From Paenibacillus phytorum (GTDB lineage: Bacteria; Bacillota; Bacilli; Paenibacillales; NBRC-103111): a stretch of 64,000 nucleotides of DNA. The position numbers were made by a program, and so were the translations under genes. Shown here piece after piece: positions 33,604 through 41,118 of this stretch (its first letter is position 1; the number at the start of each line of letters is the position of its first letter). Where the stretch lies: positions 82,268 through 146,267 of the forward strand of contig NZ_WHOA01000147.1 in the NCBI RefSeq assembly GCF_013141715.1. Direction: 5' to 3'. Below the pieces are notes generated by a model. That model was not told where the DNA came from. It ran no database searches and was given only the letters and a program-made list of their open reading frames with translations.

Positions 33604-35343
33604 ATGAAAAGTCTGCTTAAATTTATTACTTGCGGAAGTGTAGACGACGGAAAATCCACCTTAATCGGACATATGCTATATGAGGCCAAGCTATTATTCG
33701 CCGACCAAGAAAGAGCGTTAGAGCTGGATAGCAGACTGGGCAGCCGCGGCGGCAAAATTGACTATTCCTTGCTTCTAGATGGGTTACTGGCGGAGCGCGA
33801 ACAAGGGATTACCATTGATGTGGCTTATCGGTATTTTACGACGGACCACCGTTCGTTCATCGTAGCGGACACACCCGGACACGAAGAATATACCCGTAAC
33901 ATGGCCGTAGGCGCATCTTTTGCGGATCTGGCTATCATTCTTGTGGACGCAAAGAAAGGGGTAATTACCCAAACTAAGCGCCACACTCGGATTTGCGCAC
34001 TTATGGGTATTAAACATCTTGTTTTAGCTGTGAATAAAATGGATTTAGTGGGTTTTGATCCTAAGACATTTGATGCGATCAAACAAGAATTTTTGCAATT
34101 GACCTCTGAGTTTCACTTTGAAAGCATTCAGGTGATCCCTGTTTCTGCCACAGAAGGGGATAACATTACGAAAAAATCGCCAAATACCCCTTGGTACGAA
34201 GGCCTTGCTTTGCTGCCATATTTGGAAAATGTGGACGTTCATCAGAACGACAATGCGAAGCAATTTATGATGCCGATTCAGCGTGTATGCCGTCCGGATC
34301 ATACATTCCGCGGTTTCCAAGGCCAAATTGAGGCTGGGCGTATCGCGGTTGGTGATGAACTGACAACGTTACCTAGTCATGAGAAGGCGAAAGTCAAACG
34401 GATCCTCGTGGGAGACCAAGATCGCGATTATGCCTATGCTGGACAGCCCGTAACCATTCAATTGGATCGGGAAGTCGACGTTTCGCGGGGCTGTGTATTC
34501 ACGAAGGATAGTGAGATTCAAGAGGCGGACAGTTTTAGTGCTACGATTCTTTGGATGGATGATTCTGTGCTGACGCCAGGCAAAAACTATCTGGTCAAAG
34601 TAGGGACGAAAATCCTACCAGGTACCGTAACGGAGATTACGCATAAAATCGATGTTAATACTGGAAAAACGATTCCAACCGATCATATTGTCAAAAATGA
34701 ATTGGCCAAATGTGAGTTTTCATTATCTGACGCTATCGTTATTGATTCTTTTGAACAAAATAAAAGCATCGGCGGATTTATTCTGATAGATCGTGTCACC
34801 AATATGACATCTGCTTGCGGAGTGATTGAGCAAATCCTTCAAAGCTCCGACAATGCTGTACAGTTAGATACGGAAATCACCAGAGATGTTCGTGCTCAGC
34901 AAAAAGGTCAGAATCCTTTGACCCTTTGGTTCACTGGTTCGGTTTCAGCTCAATCGACCCTTGCGAAGGAAGTCGAAAAACGTTTGGTATCGACAGGTCA
35001 CCATACCATGTTACTGGGGAATGGCCACGGAGAATCGTTGCAGCGATTAGCAGAAGTTGCAAAATTGATGAACGATGCTGGACTTATTGCATTGGTATCG
35101 AATGATTCCCCGATCGAAAACGACCGAGAAACCGCGCGAGACATCATTGGCAAAGAATATATTGAAGTTTATGTAAACAGACCACTTGCAGGCAGCTCGA
35201 GCACAAATGATACACCTGGGAACCCGGAAATCGAAATCGATATAAGCAAGTTTTCAATCGAAGAAGCTGCAAATTATGTAGTGAAACGAATTATCAAATA
35301 TTTAATCAATGAGAGTAGTCGTGGACAATTCCTTAATTTCTAA
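33604..35343 (+). CDS. cysN: CysN GTPase subunit of ATP sulfurylase with a degenerate CysC-like domain
   Basis: The ATG at 33604 directly follows cysD. Residues 1-425 are a complete CysN elongation-factor-like GTPase: GSVDDGKST (11-19), GITIDVAYRYF, DTPGHEEYTRNM, and NKMD. From about residue 435 a CysC (APS kinase)-like domain follows (LTLWFTG at 440), but the P-loop GLSGAGKST is replaced by GSVSAQST (445-452, one residue shorter and lysine lost), the DGDNVR motif by GNGHGE, and the lid region with YKKAR is missing. The later part (VAKLMNDAGLIALVS, EIEIDISKF) is still recognisable. ATP sulfurylase activity should be intact; APS kinase activity should not. Confidence 0.88.
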   Translation: MKSLLKFITCGSVDDGKSTLIGHMLYEAKLLFADQERALELDSRLGSRGGKIDYSLLLDGLLAEREQGITIDVAYRYFTTDHRSFIVADTPGHEEYTRNMAVGASFADLAIILVDAKKGVITQTKRHTRICALMGIKHLVLAVNKMDLVGFDPKTFDAIKQEFLQLTSEFHFESIQVIPVSATEGDNITKKSPNTPWYEGLALLPYLENVDVHQNDNAKQFMMPIQRVCRPDHTFRGFQGQIEAGRIAVGDELTTLPSHEKAKVKRILVGDQDRDYAYAGQPVTIQLDREVDVSRGCVFTKDSEIQEADSFSATILWMDDSVLTPGKNYLVKVGTKILPGTVTEITHKIDVNTGKTIPTDHIVKNELAKCEFSLSDAIVIDSFEQNKSIGGFILIDRVTNMTSACGVIEQILQSSDNAVQLDTEITRDVRAQQKGQNPLTLWFTGSVSAQSTLAKEVEKRLVSTGHHTMLLGNGHGESLQRLAEVAKLMNDAGLIALVSNDSPIENDRETARDIIGKEYIEVYVNRPLAGSSSTNDTPGNPEIEIDISKFSIEEAANYVVKRIIKYLINESSRGQFLNF

Positions 35344-35388
35344 TGCTTAAACAAATCGACGCTACGAAATAGTCTTTGAAAAATAGTA

Positions 35389-35430
35389 TCCCTACATCAC
35401 CGTGAATAGTGATGTAGGGACTTTTTTTTT
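35389..35430 (+). terminator. Terminator of cysDN
   Basis: TCCCTACATCAC (35389-35400) pairs perfectly with GTGATGTAGGGA (35409-35420) around an eight-base loop, followed by nine T's. Confidence 0.93.
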
Positions 35431-35554
35431 GTGTCCGCGGCATGGGGCACCTGTTAAGACTCTATTGGTACAAAAATTGGTGATTAGTCTGCAGGAAGTT
35501 TAGAATGTTGGGGTTCATTTTAGGCTTACAAAAAAACTGACCGAAGGCAGTCAA

Positions 35555-35674
35555 TTATTTGGAGATATAGAAAGCGTTATTTTCAAGCTTTATTATCAAT
35601 CCTAACTCATCAACGGCATAGTGCCATGTCATAGGGAAATAGGTAACATCGTTTAATACTAATAAAGGATACTC
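35555..35674 (-). pseudogene. Fragment of a copper-amine-oxidase-like stalk-domain protein
   Basis: On the minus strand 39 codons are open to a TAA at 35555: EYPLLVLNDVTYFPMTWHYA, then VDELGLIIKLENNAFYISK. The TYFPMTW pattern is typical of the stalk domain (copper amine oxidase N-terminal-like) abundant in Paenibacillus surface proteins. A stop lies directly upstream, and a minus-strand hairpin with a T-run follows at about 35532-35553, so it is the end of a lost gene with its terminator. Confidence 0.55.
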
Positions 35675-35786
35675 CTAGGAACCATTATCAATCCAACTGT
35701 CGTTTACATAGCCGCTGTGCTGCTGTATCGTTTATTGGAACAGCTGCATATGTGAGGAAGAGATTTGGGTTTAAACAAGTTTTAAT

Positions 35787-35817
35787 GGGACTGCTTTTAG
35801 AGGCAGTCTCTTTTTTT
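35787..35817 (+). terminator. Terminator-like hairpin
   Basis: GGGACTGC pairs with GCAGTCTC around eight bases, then seven T's. Just before it a 22-codon open stretch ends (INPTVVYIAAVLLYRLLEQL), perhaps the tail of another lost plus-strand gene. The remaining 35431-35960 sequence holds no intact gene. Confidence 0.7.
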
Positions 35818-35870
35818 ATACACCCAACTCTGAAAATGGAATGTCGTAAAAAATTGATATTCAGACGGCT

Positions 35871-35897
35871 AACGAGATTAACGCATTCACATAACTT
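35871..35897 (+). promoter_or_regulatory. SigK-like promoter of tgl
   Basis: AAC, 16 bases, CATAACTT agrees with the SigK pattern (AC in the -35 region, CATA...T in the -10), 64 bases before the tgl ATG. The tgl gene of B. subtilis is made in the mother cell under SigK, which fits. Confidence 0.5.
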
Positions 35898-35960
35898 CGA
35901 AATTCCACATATAAAATAGGTGAATAACGCTTATAGATCTTTCATAATGAGGAGAAGTCC

Positions 35961-36785
35961 ATGATTTTAATCGAAGGTACCAGCAAAATAGCCTTTGAAG
36001 AAGGTACGCTGTCTGAGTTAGAACTAACCATTTATCAAAAGAAGCAGAACAGCCCTATTGAGTATCGGTATGATTCCGTTTATACCCTGTTGTTTGAACT
36101 GTACATGCGAAAGCAGATTGCGGAGTCCGCGAAAGAGCTGAGTAAAGCTGGTGTCTATTTTGCAGATTTCAAAAAAACGCTATGTAACCCGATGTATTGG
36201 CACTTAACTAATCATGGGAGGTTCCAGCTGAATAGCGGATTTGCTCCACAAGATGCGATACGGGATATATTTACAAATGGCAGCTCCTACGCATTCGAAT
36301 GCTCAATGGCTGTCGTCGTCGTCTTGTACAAAGCCCTATTAGAATCCATAGATCCTAGACAATTCGATATATTGTTTGCGGACCTTTTATTATTTGATTG
36401 GCATTCCAACAGCAAATTGCACCTAATCGACCGGACATATAATGAGGAAGCTGTGATTGGTGATGTGCTCTATTTTGAGAACCCCGACTTTGTACATTCG
36501 GTACCCTGGTGGAAAGGAGAAAACGTCATCCTGATGGAAAACGACCTTTTTTATGGACATGGACATGGCCTCGGAATTACTTCTGGGGAACAAGTCATTA
36601 AAGTCCTGAATAAAAACAGATTGCTTGGCAGTACAAAATCAGCATTTCTGACAGATCGTTATGTTCATCCGGATTTCTCCTACTTCGCAGAATTTCAGCA
36701 TCGTTTACGGGAGAAACCCATTATTGCGAAAGTAGGAGATTGGATTTATGTTCGAAAAGGTTGGATTATTAACAAAACATGTTAA
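35961..36785 (+). CDS. tgl: Spore-coat protein-glutamine gamma-glutamyltransferase Tgl
   Basis: The 274-residue product matches bacterial Tgl, slightly longer than the 245 residues of B. subtilis. The catalytic cysteine is C114 in SSYAFECSMAVVVV; later GDVLYFENPDFVH and GENVILMENDLFYGHGHGLGI carry the glutamate/histidine partners. Tgl forms isopeptide bonds between glutamine and lysine side chains in the spore coat. GAGGAG precedes the ATG. The next gene encodes a Gln- and His-rich protein with the same promoter type, a plausible substrate. Confidence 0.92.
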   Translation: MILIEGTSKIAFEEGTLSELELTIYQKKQNSPIEYRYDSVYTLLFELYMRKQIAESAKELSKAGVYFADFKKTLCNPMYWHLTNHGRFQLNSGFAPQDAIRDIFTNGSSYAFECSMAVVVVLYKALLESIDPRQFDILFADLLLFDWHSNSKLHLIDRTYNEEAVIGDVLYFENPDFVHSVPWWKGENVILMENDLFYGHGHGLGITSGEQVIKVLNKNRLLGSTKSAFLTDRYVHPDFSYFAEFQHRLREKPIIAKVGDWIYVRKGWIINKTC

Positions 36786-36810
36786 ATGTGCCCAATTTAT
36801 ATAGACAATG

Positions 36811-36837
36811 ACCTATTTGCGAAACCTTGCATATGAT
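36811..36837 (+). promoter_or_regulatory. SigK-like promoter of the His-rich gene
   Basis: ACC, 16 bases, CATATGAT fits the SigK consensus, 32 bases before the ATG at 36870, giving a plausible 25-base leader. Confidence 0.5.
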
Positions 36838-36869
36838 GACGTATGCCTACTTCAGAAAGGGGAAAGAAA

Positions 36870-37376
36870 ATGACAAATCGCAATTTATCAACGGAGGATA
36901 ACCTCCCTATTTATCAAGCTGCAACAAGGACGGAGACTTACCATCCTGCTCAACAAGCTCCGACATGGACGGGGACCCACCATCCAGCTCAACAAGCTCC
37001 GACAATGACGGGGGATAACCTCCCTCTCCATCAGCAGCCTTCAGCAGCACCGGGAGCGCATTATCCAACGCATCCACATCACGAACATGCTCATTATACA
37101 CATCCTCACCATCCACATCATCATCACGCCTATCACCCACAACACCATCACTCCTATCACCCACAACACCATCATGCCTATCATCCCATGCATCATCTTG
37201 CTTACCATCCGATGCATCACCACGTTGCCTACTACCCACATCATCATTACATGCATCATCATCCGATGCATCATCTTCAACACCATACTCAGCATCCTCA
37301 ACATACACAACAGCACCACCATACCGGGCAAACCCATCATTATCATCACCAACAGCATCATACGCCTTCACAATAA
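36870..37376 (+). CDS. His/Gln/Tyr-rich probable spore coat protein
   Basis: I start at ATG 36870 behind GAAAGGGGA; the frame is open to 36843. Of 168 residues, 20-60 contain three related repeats of the type THHPAQQAPTxTG with paired glutamines, and 75-165 are dominated by HH and YHPxHHH units. Lysine is almost absent. Histidine/tyrosine-rich low-complexity proteins of this kind are common in spore coats. The paired glutamines beside tgl suggest a transglutaminase acceptor. It has no enzymatic domain; metal binding by the His tracts is likely. Confidence 0.7.
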   Translation: MTNRNLSTEDNLPIYQAATRTETYHPAQQAPTWTGTHHPAQQAPTMTGDNLPLHQQPSAAPGAHYPTHPHHEHAHYTHPHHPHHHHAYHPQHHHSYHPQHHHAYHPMHHLAYHPMHHHVAYYPHHHYMHHHPMHHLQHHTQHPQHTQQHHHTGQTHHYHHQQHHTPSQ

Positions 37377-37446
37377 AACTAATGCAGTCACCAACCACCC
37401 ACTATAAGCAGTCTACAAGGTGCATGTAAATAAATATTAAAACAAA

Positions 37447-37476
37447 AACCTAGAAGTTGTTGCTTCTAGGTTTTCT
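37447..37476 (+). terminator. Terminator of the His-rich gene
   Basis: AACCTAGAAG (37447-37456) pairs with CTTCTAGGTT (37463-37472) around a six-base loop, then TTC TT. Confidence 0.85.
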
Positions 37477-37500
37477 TGCTTTCACTCGAACCACTATACA

Positions 37501-37538
37501 TGATTAGCTATAGTTAACACTATTAACCAACATAAAGG
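37501..37538. repeat. Dispersed intergenic repeat, copy 1
   Basis: TGATTAGCTATAGT followed by TATTAAC and AAC.TAA.GG recurs at 42236-42272, each time 95-150 bases before a small gene. It may be a common regulatory element. Confidence 0.5.
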
Positions 37539-37595
37539 ATGTGGTGTAGATATATGTTATACTTCCGTTAGCGACAAGTGAAAAGGAGTTTTATA

Positions 37596-37718
37596 ATGCC
37601 TACGATTACGAAAAGACCATTCGATCAAGAGTTCCAAACGATATTAAGTGAATTGCAATCCGGCTACCATGCAGGGGAAGAGGTTGTGGGTAATACCGTA
37701 TGGTTGTCGTATAATTAA
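37596..37718 (+). CDS. 40-residue hypothetical protein
   Basis: An ATG at 37596 behind AAAAGGAG opens 40 codons (MPTITKRPFDQEFQTILSEL...) and is followed by a terminator. The peptide has no recognised domain. The strong ribosome site, the upstream promoter-like region and the terminator make it a real gene candidate. Confidence 0.6.
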   Translation: MPTITKRPFDQEFQTILSELQSGYHAGEEVVGNTVWLSYN

Positions 37719-37731
37719 TTCTCGAGTTGAG

Positions 37732-37772
37732 GTAGGATCACCTCTATATAAACGGAGGCGATCCTACTTATT
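37732..37772. terminator. Shared terminator of the small gene and gap
   Basis: GTAGGATC (37732-37739) pairs with GATCCTAC (37760-37767), with CCTC/GAGG pairing inside. It lies between two convergent genes and can serve both. Confidence 0.75.
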
Positions 37773-37786
37773 CAAAGGTAGCGATT

Positions 37787-38785
37787 TTACTTATTAACCA
37801 GAAAAGCCGCAACTTCTGCTAATCGCGAAGCGTAACCCCATTCATTATCGTACCAAGTTGCAACGGATAGGATTTCACCCTGCAGTTGGGTCAAAGGAAG
37901 GTCAATGATGGAGGAGTGGGGGTCGCCTACGATACGAGATGATGCCCATTCACCTTCCAGAACATCAAGAACTCCCTTCAATTGACCATCTGTGGCAGCA
38001 CTGCGGAAAATATCATTTACCTGCTGTACCGTACATGGCTTTTCCGTCACAAGGTTTAATTCAGCAATACTTCCGGTGCGCGTTGGAATCCGGTATGCCT
38101 TTCCGGTAATCTGCAAATCATTCCAGATAAATTTAAGGGCTCTTGCAGCTCCTGATGAAGAAGGAATGATATTCTCAGCTGCAGCCCACGAATCTCGGCG
38201 ATCCTTCATAGGCTGATCAGTTAGCGACTGGGTGTTTGTGTACGAATGGACGGTGGAGAAGAGACCATACTTAATCCCGAAGTTTTCTTTGACTATTTTG
38301 ACCACTGGAGCCAATGCGTTGGTCGTACAACTCGCCATACTAATAATTTTATGCTTTTCCGGATCAAAACTATCCAAATTTATCCCTTTCAGCAATACAG
38401 CATCACAATCTTCAAGGCTCTTGCTAGGCCCACTAACTAATACTCTATTTGCCCCGCGATCCAAATGGACCTTAGCAACAGCTCGGGTGACAGCTCGGCC
38501 TGTACAGTCAATTACCAGATCTACATCTAATCCTTTCCAATTAGGGACTTCCTTTGATGAATCGATAAACTGAATTTCGCGTCCACCTATTACCATACTA
38601 CCTTCTTGTGCCGATACGGCTTCGTGCCAGCGCTTATAGTTGGTATCAACTTCAAACAGAGCGGCAAGTGTTGCTGCGTCTTTAATATCAGAGATGGACA
38701 CGGGAACAAATAGTTGATCCTGTAAAGCTACTCTTAATAACTGTCTGCCAATACGCCCAAATCCAAATATTCCTATTTTGCCCAT
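37787..38785 (-). CDS. Divergent type I glyceraldehyde-3-phosphate dehydrogenase
   Basis: The 332-residue product has the GAPDH signature: nucleotide-binding IGIFGFGRIGRQ, catalytic C153 in SMASCTTNALAP, H of the TVHSYTNTQS segment, and YDNEWGYASR near the end. Several positions differ from the main glycolytic enzyme, for example SWAAAENIIPSS and RIPTRTGSIAELNL where canonical enzymes have RVPTPNVSVVDL. It stands alone, not in a gap-pgk-tpi operon, so it is probably a second, specialised GAPDH. GGAGG lies seven bases before the ATG. Confidence 0.85.
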   Translation of the reverse strand: MGKIGIFGFGRIGRQLLRVALQDQLFVPVSISDIKDAATLAALFEVDTNYKRWHEAVSAQEGSMVIGGREIQFIDSSKEVPNWKGLDVDLVIDCTGRAVTRAVAKVHLDRGANRVLVSGPSKSLEDCDAVLLKGINLDSFDPEKHKIISMASCTTNALAPVVKIVKENFGIKYGLFSTVHSYTNTQSLTDQPMKDRRDSWAAAENIIPSSSGAARALKFIWNDLQITGKAYRIPTRTGSIAELNLVTEKPCTVQQVNDIFRSAATDGQLKGVLDVLEGEWASSRIVGDPHSSIIDLPLTQLQGEILSVATWYDNEWGYASRLAEVAAFLVNK

Positions 38786-38874
38786 GGTTTAACCTCCATT
38801 GAATGAGAAATATGAATTCCTTACGGGTACGCCTCAATTTTAGCATATTTTGGTACCTAGCACTCAGGAAGCAT

Positions 38875-39102
38875 TTATTTTACAGCTATTTTGGCTTGTT
38901 CTTTTCTTAATCTTTCAGGGGTAACATTATCTCCGTTCGGATCAATAATTGTAGAATTCAAGAGCAAGCTATCTATTGAACCACGAAATATTTGAAGATA
39001 TTCTTTACGCAGATTGGCTTGTTCTGTTTTTTCAATCTCAGTTAATCCGATTTCTTTCTCTTTTCTTGAAAGCATATTAATTTTATTTAAAATGGTAAGC
39101 AT
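38875..39102 (-). CDS. DUF896 family protein (YnzC-like)
   Basis: The 75-residue product matches DUF896, as in B. subtilis YnzC and YlaC-type small proteins: an N-terminal helical hairpin (INMLSRKEKEIGLTEIEKTE), LRKEYLQIFRGS and the IIDPNGDNVTPERL tail. YnzC has been linked to the SOS response, but its function is unclear. AAAAGGAG precedes the ATG. It is followed downstream by the gap gene on the same strand. Confidence 0.85.
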   Translation of the reverse strand: MLTILNKINMLSRKEKEIGLTEIEKTEQANLRKEYLQIFRGSIDSLLLNSTIIDPNGDNVTPERLRKEQAKIAVK

Positions 39103-39145
39103 AGTGGACCACTCCTTTTATGATTTGCGTAAAGCTGGTAAATTT

Positions 39146-39715
39146 TTATTCGGAAGTTTTTAAAATATCATGATCAACGTATCTTTCCCCATTTATTTCG
39201 CTAATGACATTTATTGCCACTCTAGCCCCGTCACCAGCGGTGATGATGGCATGGACGCTAACGCCAGCTGCTGTACCTGCTGCCCAAATACCATCCAAAC
39301 TTGTTTGACCATGTGTATCAACATCAATGACCGTCTTAATTCGCGGTTCGGTTGCTGGTTTTGTTTTCAAGCCCAAATGTTCCGCAAGCTCTGTTAAAGC
39401 TCCTGTAGCAATAATGATATATTTAGCTTCATATTGTCCGATATTGGTTTCAATGCGAAAACCTGCATCTATTTTAACAATATTTTGAACCTTCTCATCC
39501 TTCACTGCGGCGCCAAATTTAACTGCCTGTTTCTTCCCGATATCTATAAGATCAGGGCCGGAAATTTCTTCAATACCATAATAATTTTCAAGCCACGCCC
39601 GTTTTGTCATGCTTTTATCATTATGGATGAGTAAAGTGTTCTTTTCTGCTTTTGCTGCAAATAATGCTGCACTTGCTCCTGCGGGACCTGCGCCAATCAC
39701 TGCGATATCGTACAT
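39146..39715 (-). CDS. Half-size thioredoxin-reductase-like FAD protein
   Basis: The 189-residue product has the FAD-binding IAVIGAGPAGASAALFAA front, the second flavin motif ATGALTE, and the final GIWAAGTAAG motif of the thioredoxin reductase family. The NADPH domain and its CxxC pair, which would be inserted in the middle of a full 310-residue reductase, are absent. Such short single-domain forms exist in Firmicutes; the partner that supplies electrons is unknown. AAGGAG precedes the ATG and a good promoter lies at 39832-39860. Confidence 0.75.
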   Translation of the reverse strand: MYDIAVIGAGPAGASAALFAAKAEKNTLLIHNDKSMTKRAWLENYYGIEEISGPDLIDIGKKQAVKFGAAVKDEKVQNIVKIDAGFRIETNIGQYEAKYIIIATGALTELAEHLGLKTKPATEPRIKTVIDVDTHGQTSLDGIWAAGTAAGVSVHAIITAGDGARVAINVISEINGERYVDHDILKTSE

Positions 39716-39831
39716 ATCAACAACTCCTTCGAATGTGTAAAATTAATATTCTTTGCGTCAATACTTGGGTAAGCTATACTTTTTTTTATGCAAGAAAATA
39801 TCTTTAAATTAAGACTCTTAGTTATGAGATA

Positions 39832-39860
39832 ATAATATGCTTCATAAAGTGAAAAGTCAA
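39832..39860 (-). promoter_or_regulatory. SigA-type promoter of the FAD protein gene
   Basis: On the minus strand TTGACT and TATTAT are exactly 17 bases apart, about 115 bases before the start codon. Confidence 0.7.
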
Positions 39861-40006
39861 TATGTATTTTATTGTTTCGATTTGCCATTTATGGACAGCA
39901 AGAAGGAGCCAATTATCATCAGGAAAAGGATGAGGAATTTCGCTACTTACTCTGATGTTACTAACTGACAACTTTTTCAGTTCTTATGAAGATTTTTGTT
40001 TCCCTG

Positions 40007-40012
40007 TATAAT
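40007..40012 (+). promoter_or_regulatory. -10 box of the first aldo/keto reductase gene
   Basis: A perfect TATAAT lies 40 bases before the ATG at 40052; the -35 region is weak. It supports the start at 40052 over the upstream in-frame ATG at 39986. The rest of the gap 39716-40051 holds only this and the divergent promoter. Confidence 0.5.
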
Positions 40013-40051
40013 AGCAATGAAAGCAAACAGTTTATGGATGGAGGGCTGAGA

Positions 40052-41023
40052 ATGAACTATAGAACTCTTGGAAAAACGGGATTACAGATATCGGAAATCG
40101 GGTATGGTGCATGGGGAATCGGCAAAACGGCTTGGATTGGTGCATCTGACGACGAATCGATTGATGCGCTGAATCGTTCAATTGAGCTGGGGCTGAACTT
40201 TATCGATACGGCTTTGGGCTATGGAGACGGCCACAGTGAAAGACTTGTCGGGCAGGTTGTAAAGGCCCACGATAAGCCGATTTATGTTGCTACCAAAATC
40301 CCTCCTATAAACAGACAATGGCCTGCTCGAGACGGGGTGCCTGTAGAAGAGGCGTTTACAGCGGAGCATGTTATTTCTAGTACAGAGCAAAGTCTGCGAA
40401 ATCTGGGCTTGGATTCGATCGATGTGCAGCAGTTTCATGTCTGGTCAGACGAGTGGGTGGGTCAAGGAGATTGGCTGGAAGGGATCCGCAAACTTAAAGA
40501 GCAAGGCAAAATCCGCCATTTTGGCATATCGATAAATGATCATCAACCCAACAACGCCATCAAGTTGATTGAATCTGGGCTTGTTGATACGGTACAGGTC
40601 ATTTATAACATTTTCGATCAAAGCCCCGAAGATCAACTGCTTCCTGCCTGTGCGGAGCATAATGTCGGTGTTATTGTCAGAGTTTCGCTGGATGAAGGCG
40701 GGCTGACGGGGCGAATTACACCTGGTACGACGTTCAGTGAAGGTGATTTCCGCAATAACTATTTCCGAGGTGAGCGCAAACAAGAGGTGTATGACCGCGT
40801 TCAGAAGATCGCTTCCGATCTTGATATTTCCATTGAGAAGATGCCGGAAACGGCACTGCGGTACGTGCTCAGCCATCCTGCTGTATCAACGGTAATTCCG
40901 GGTATGCGCTCAGTTCGTAATGTTGAGTATAATATGCGGGTCGGAGACGGGCAGGGATTAACAAAGGAACAAGTTGAGAAGCTGAAGCCGCATCGCTGGA
41001 TTCGGGATTTCTATAGAGGTTGA
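40052..41023 (+). CDS. Aldo/keto reductase
   Basis: I start at ATG 40052, six bases after GGAGGG. The 323-residue product has the aldo/keto reductase barrel: MNYRTLGKTGLQISEIGYG, FIDTALGYGDGHSERLVG (catalytic D and Y), a VATKIPP lysine, QFHVWSD with histidine, FGISIND, and HPAVSTVIPGMR for NADPH binding. The substrate is unknown. It is convergent with a second family member. Confidence 0.88.
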   Translation: MNYRTLGKTGLQISEIGYGAWGIGKTAWIGASDDESIDALNRSIELGLNFIDTALGYGDGHSERLVGQVVKAHDKPIYVATKIPPINRQWPARDGVPVEEAFTAEHVISSTEQSLRNLGLDSIDVQQFHVWSDEWVGQGDWLEGIRKLKEQGKIRHFGISINDHQPNNAIKLIESGLVDTVQVIYNIFDQSPEDQLLPACAEHNVGVIVRVSLDEGGLTGRITPGTTFSEGDFRNNYFRGERKQEVYDRVQKIASDLDISIEKMPETALRYVLSHPAVSTVIPGMRSVRNVEYNMRVGDGQGLTKEQVEKLKPHRWIRDFYRG

Positions 41024-41063
41024 TTGGAAGCTGATGGAGCAAGAGTAAGGGTTTATGGAGTTG

Positions 41064-41103
41064 AAAAAGCGGCAAGTCCTCTAGGGGATTTGCCGCCTTT
41101 TTA
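41064..41103. terminator. Shared terminator of the two reductase genes
   Basis: AAAAAGCGGCAA pairs with TTGCCGCCTTTT with inner TCC/GGA pairing, between convergent genes. Confidence 0.8.
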
Positions 41104-41118
41104 TGCCTGTTTGTCGGT

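Noticed and set aside
36907..37398. Long minus-strand reading frames rich in Asp and Met opposite the His-rich gene
   Set aside because: They are shadows of the CAT/CAC repeats of the coat-like gene; there is no ribosome site and the composition is purely complementary.
37596..37718. GerQ-like transglutaminase substrate
   Set aside because: The 40-residue peptide has two glutamines but no similarity to GerQ that I can see; kept as hypothetical.
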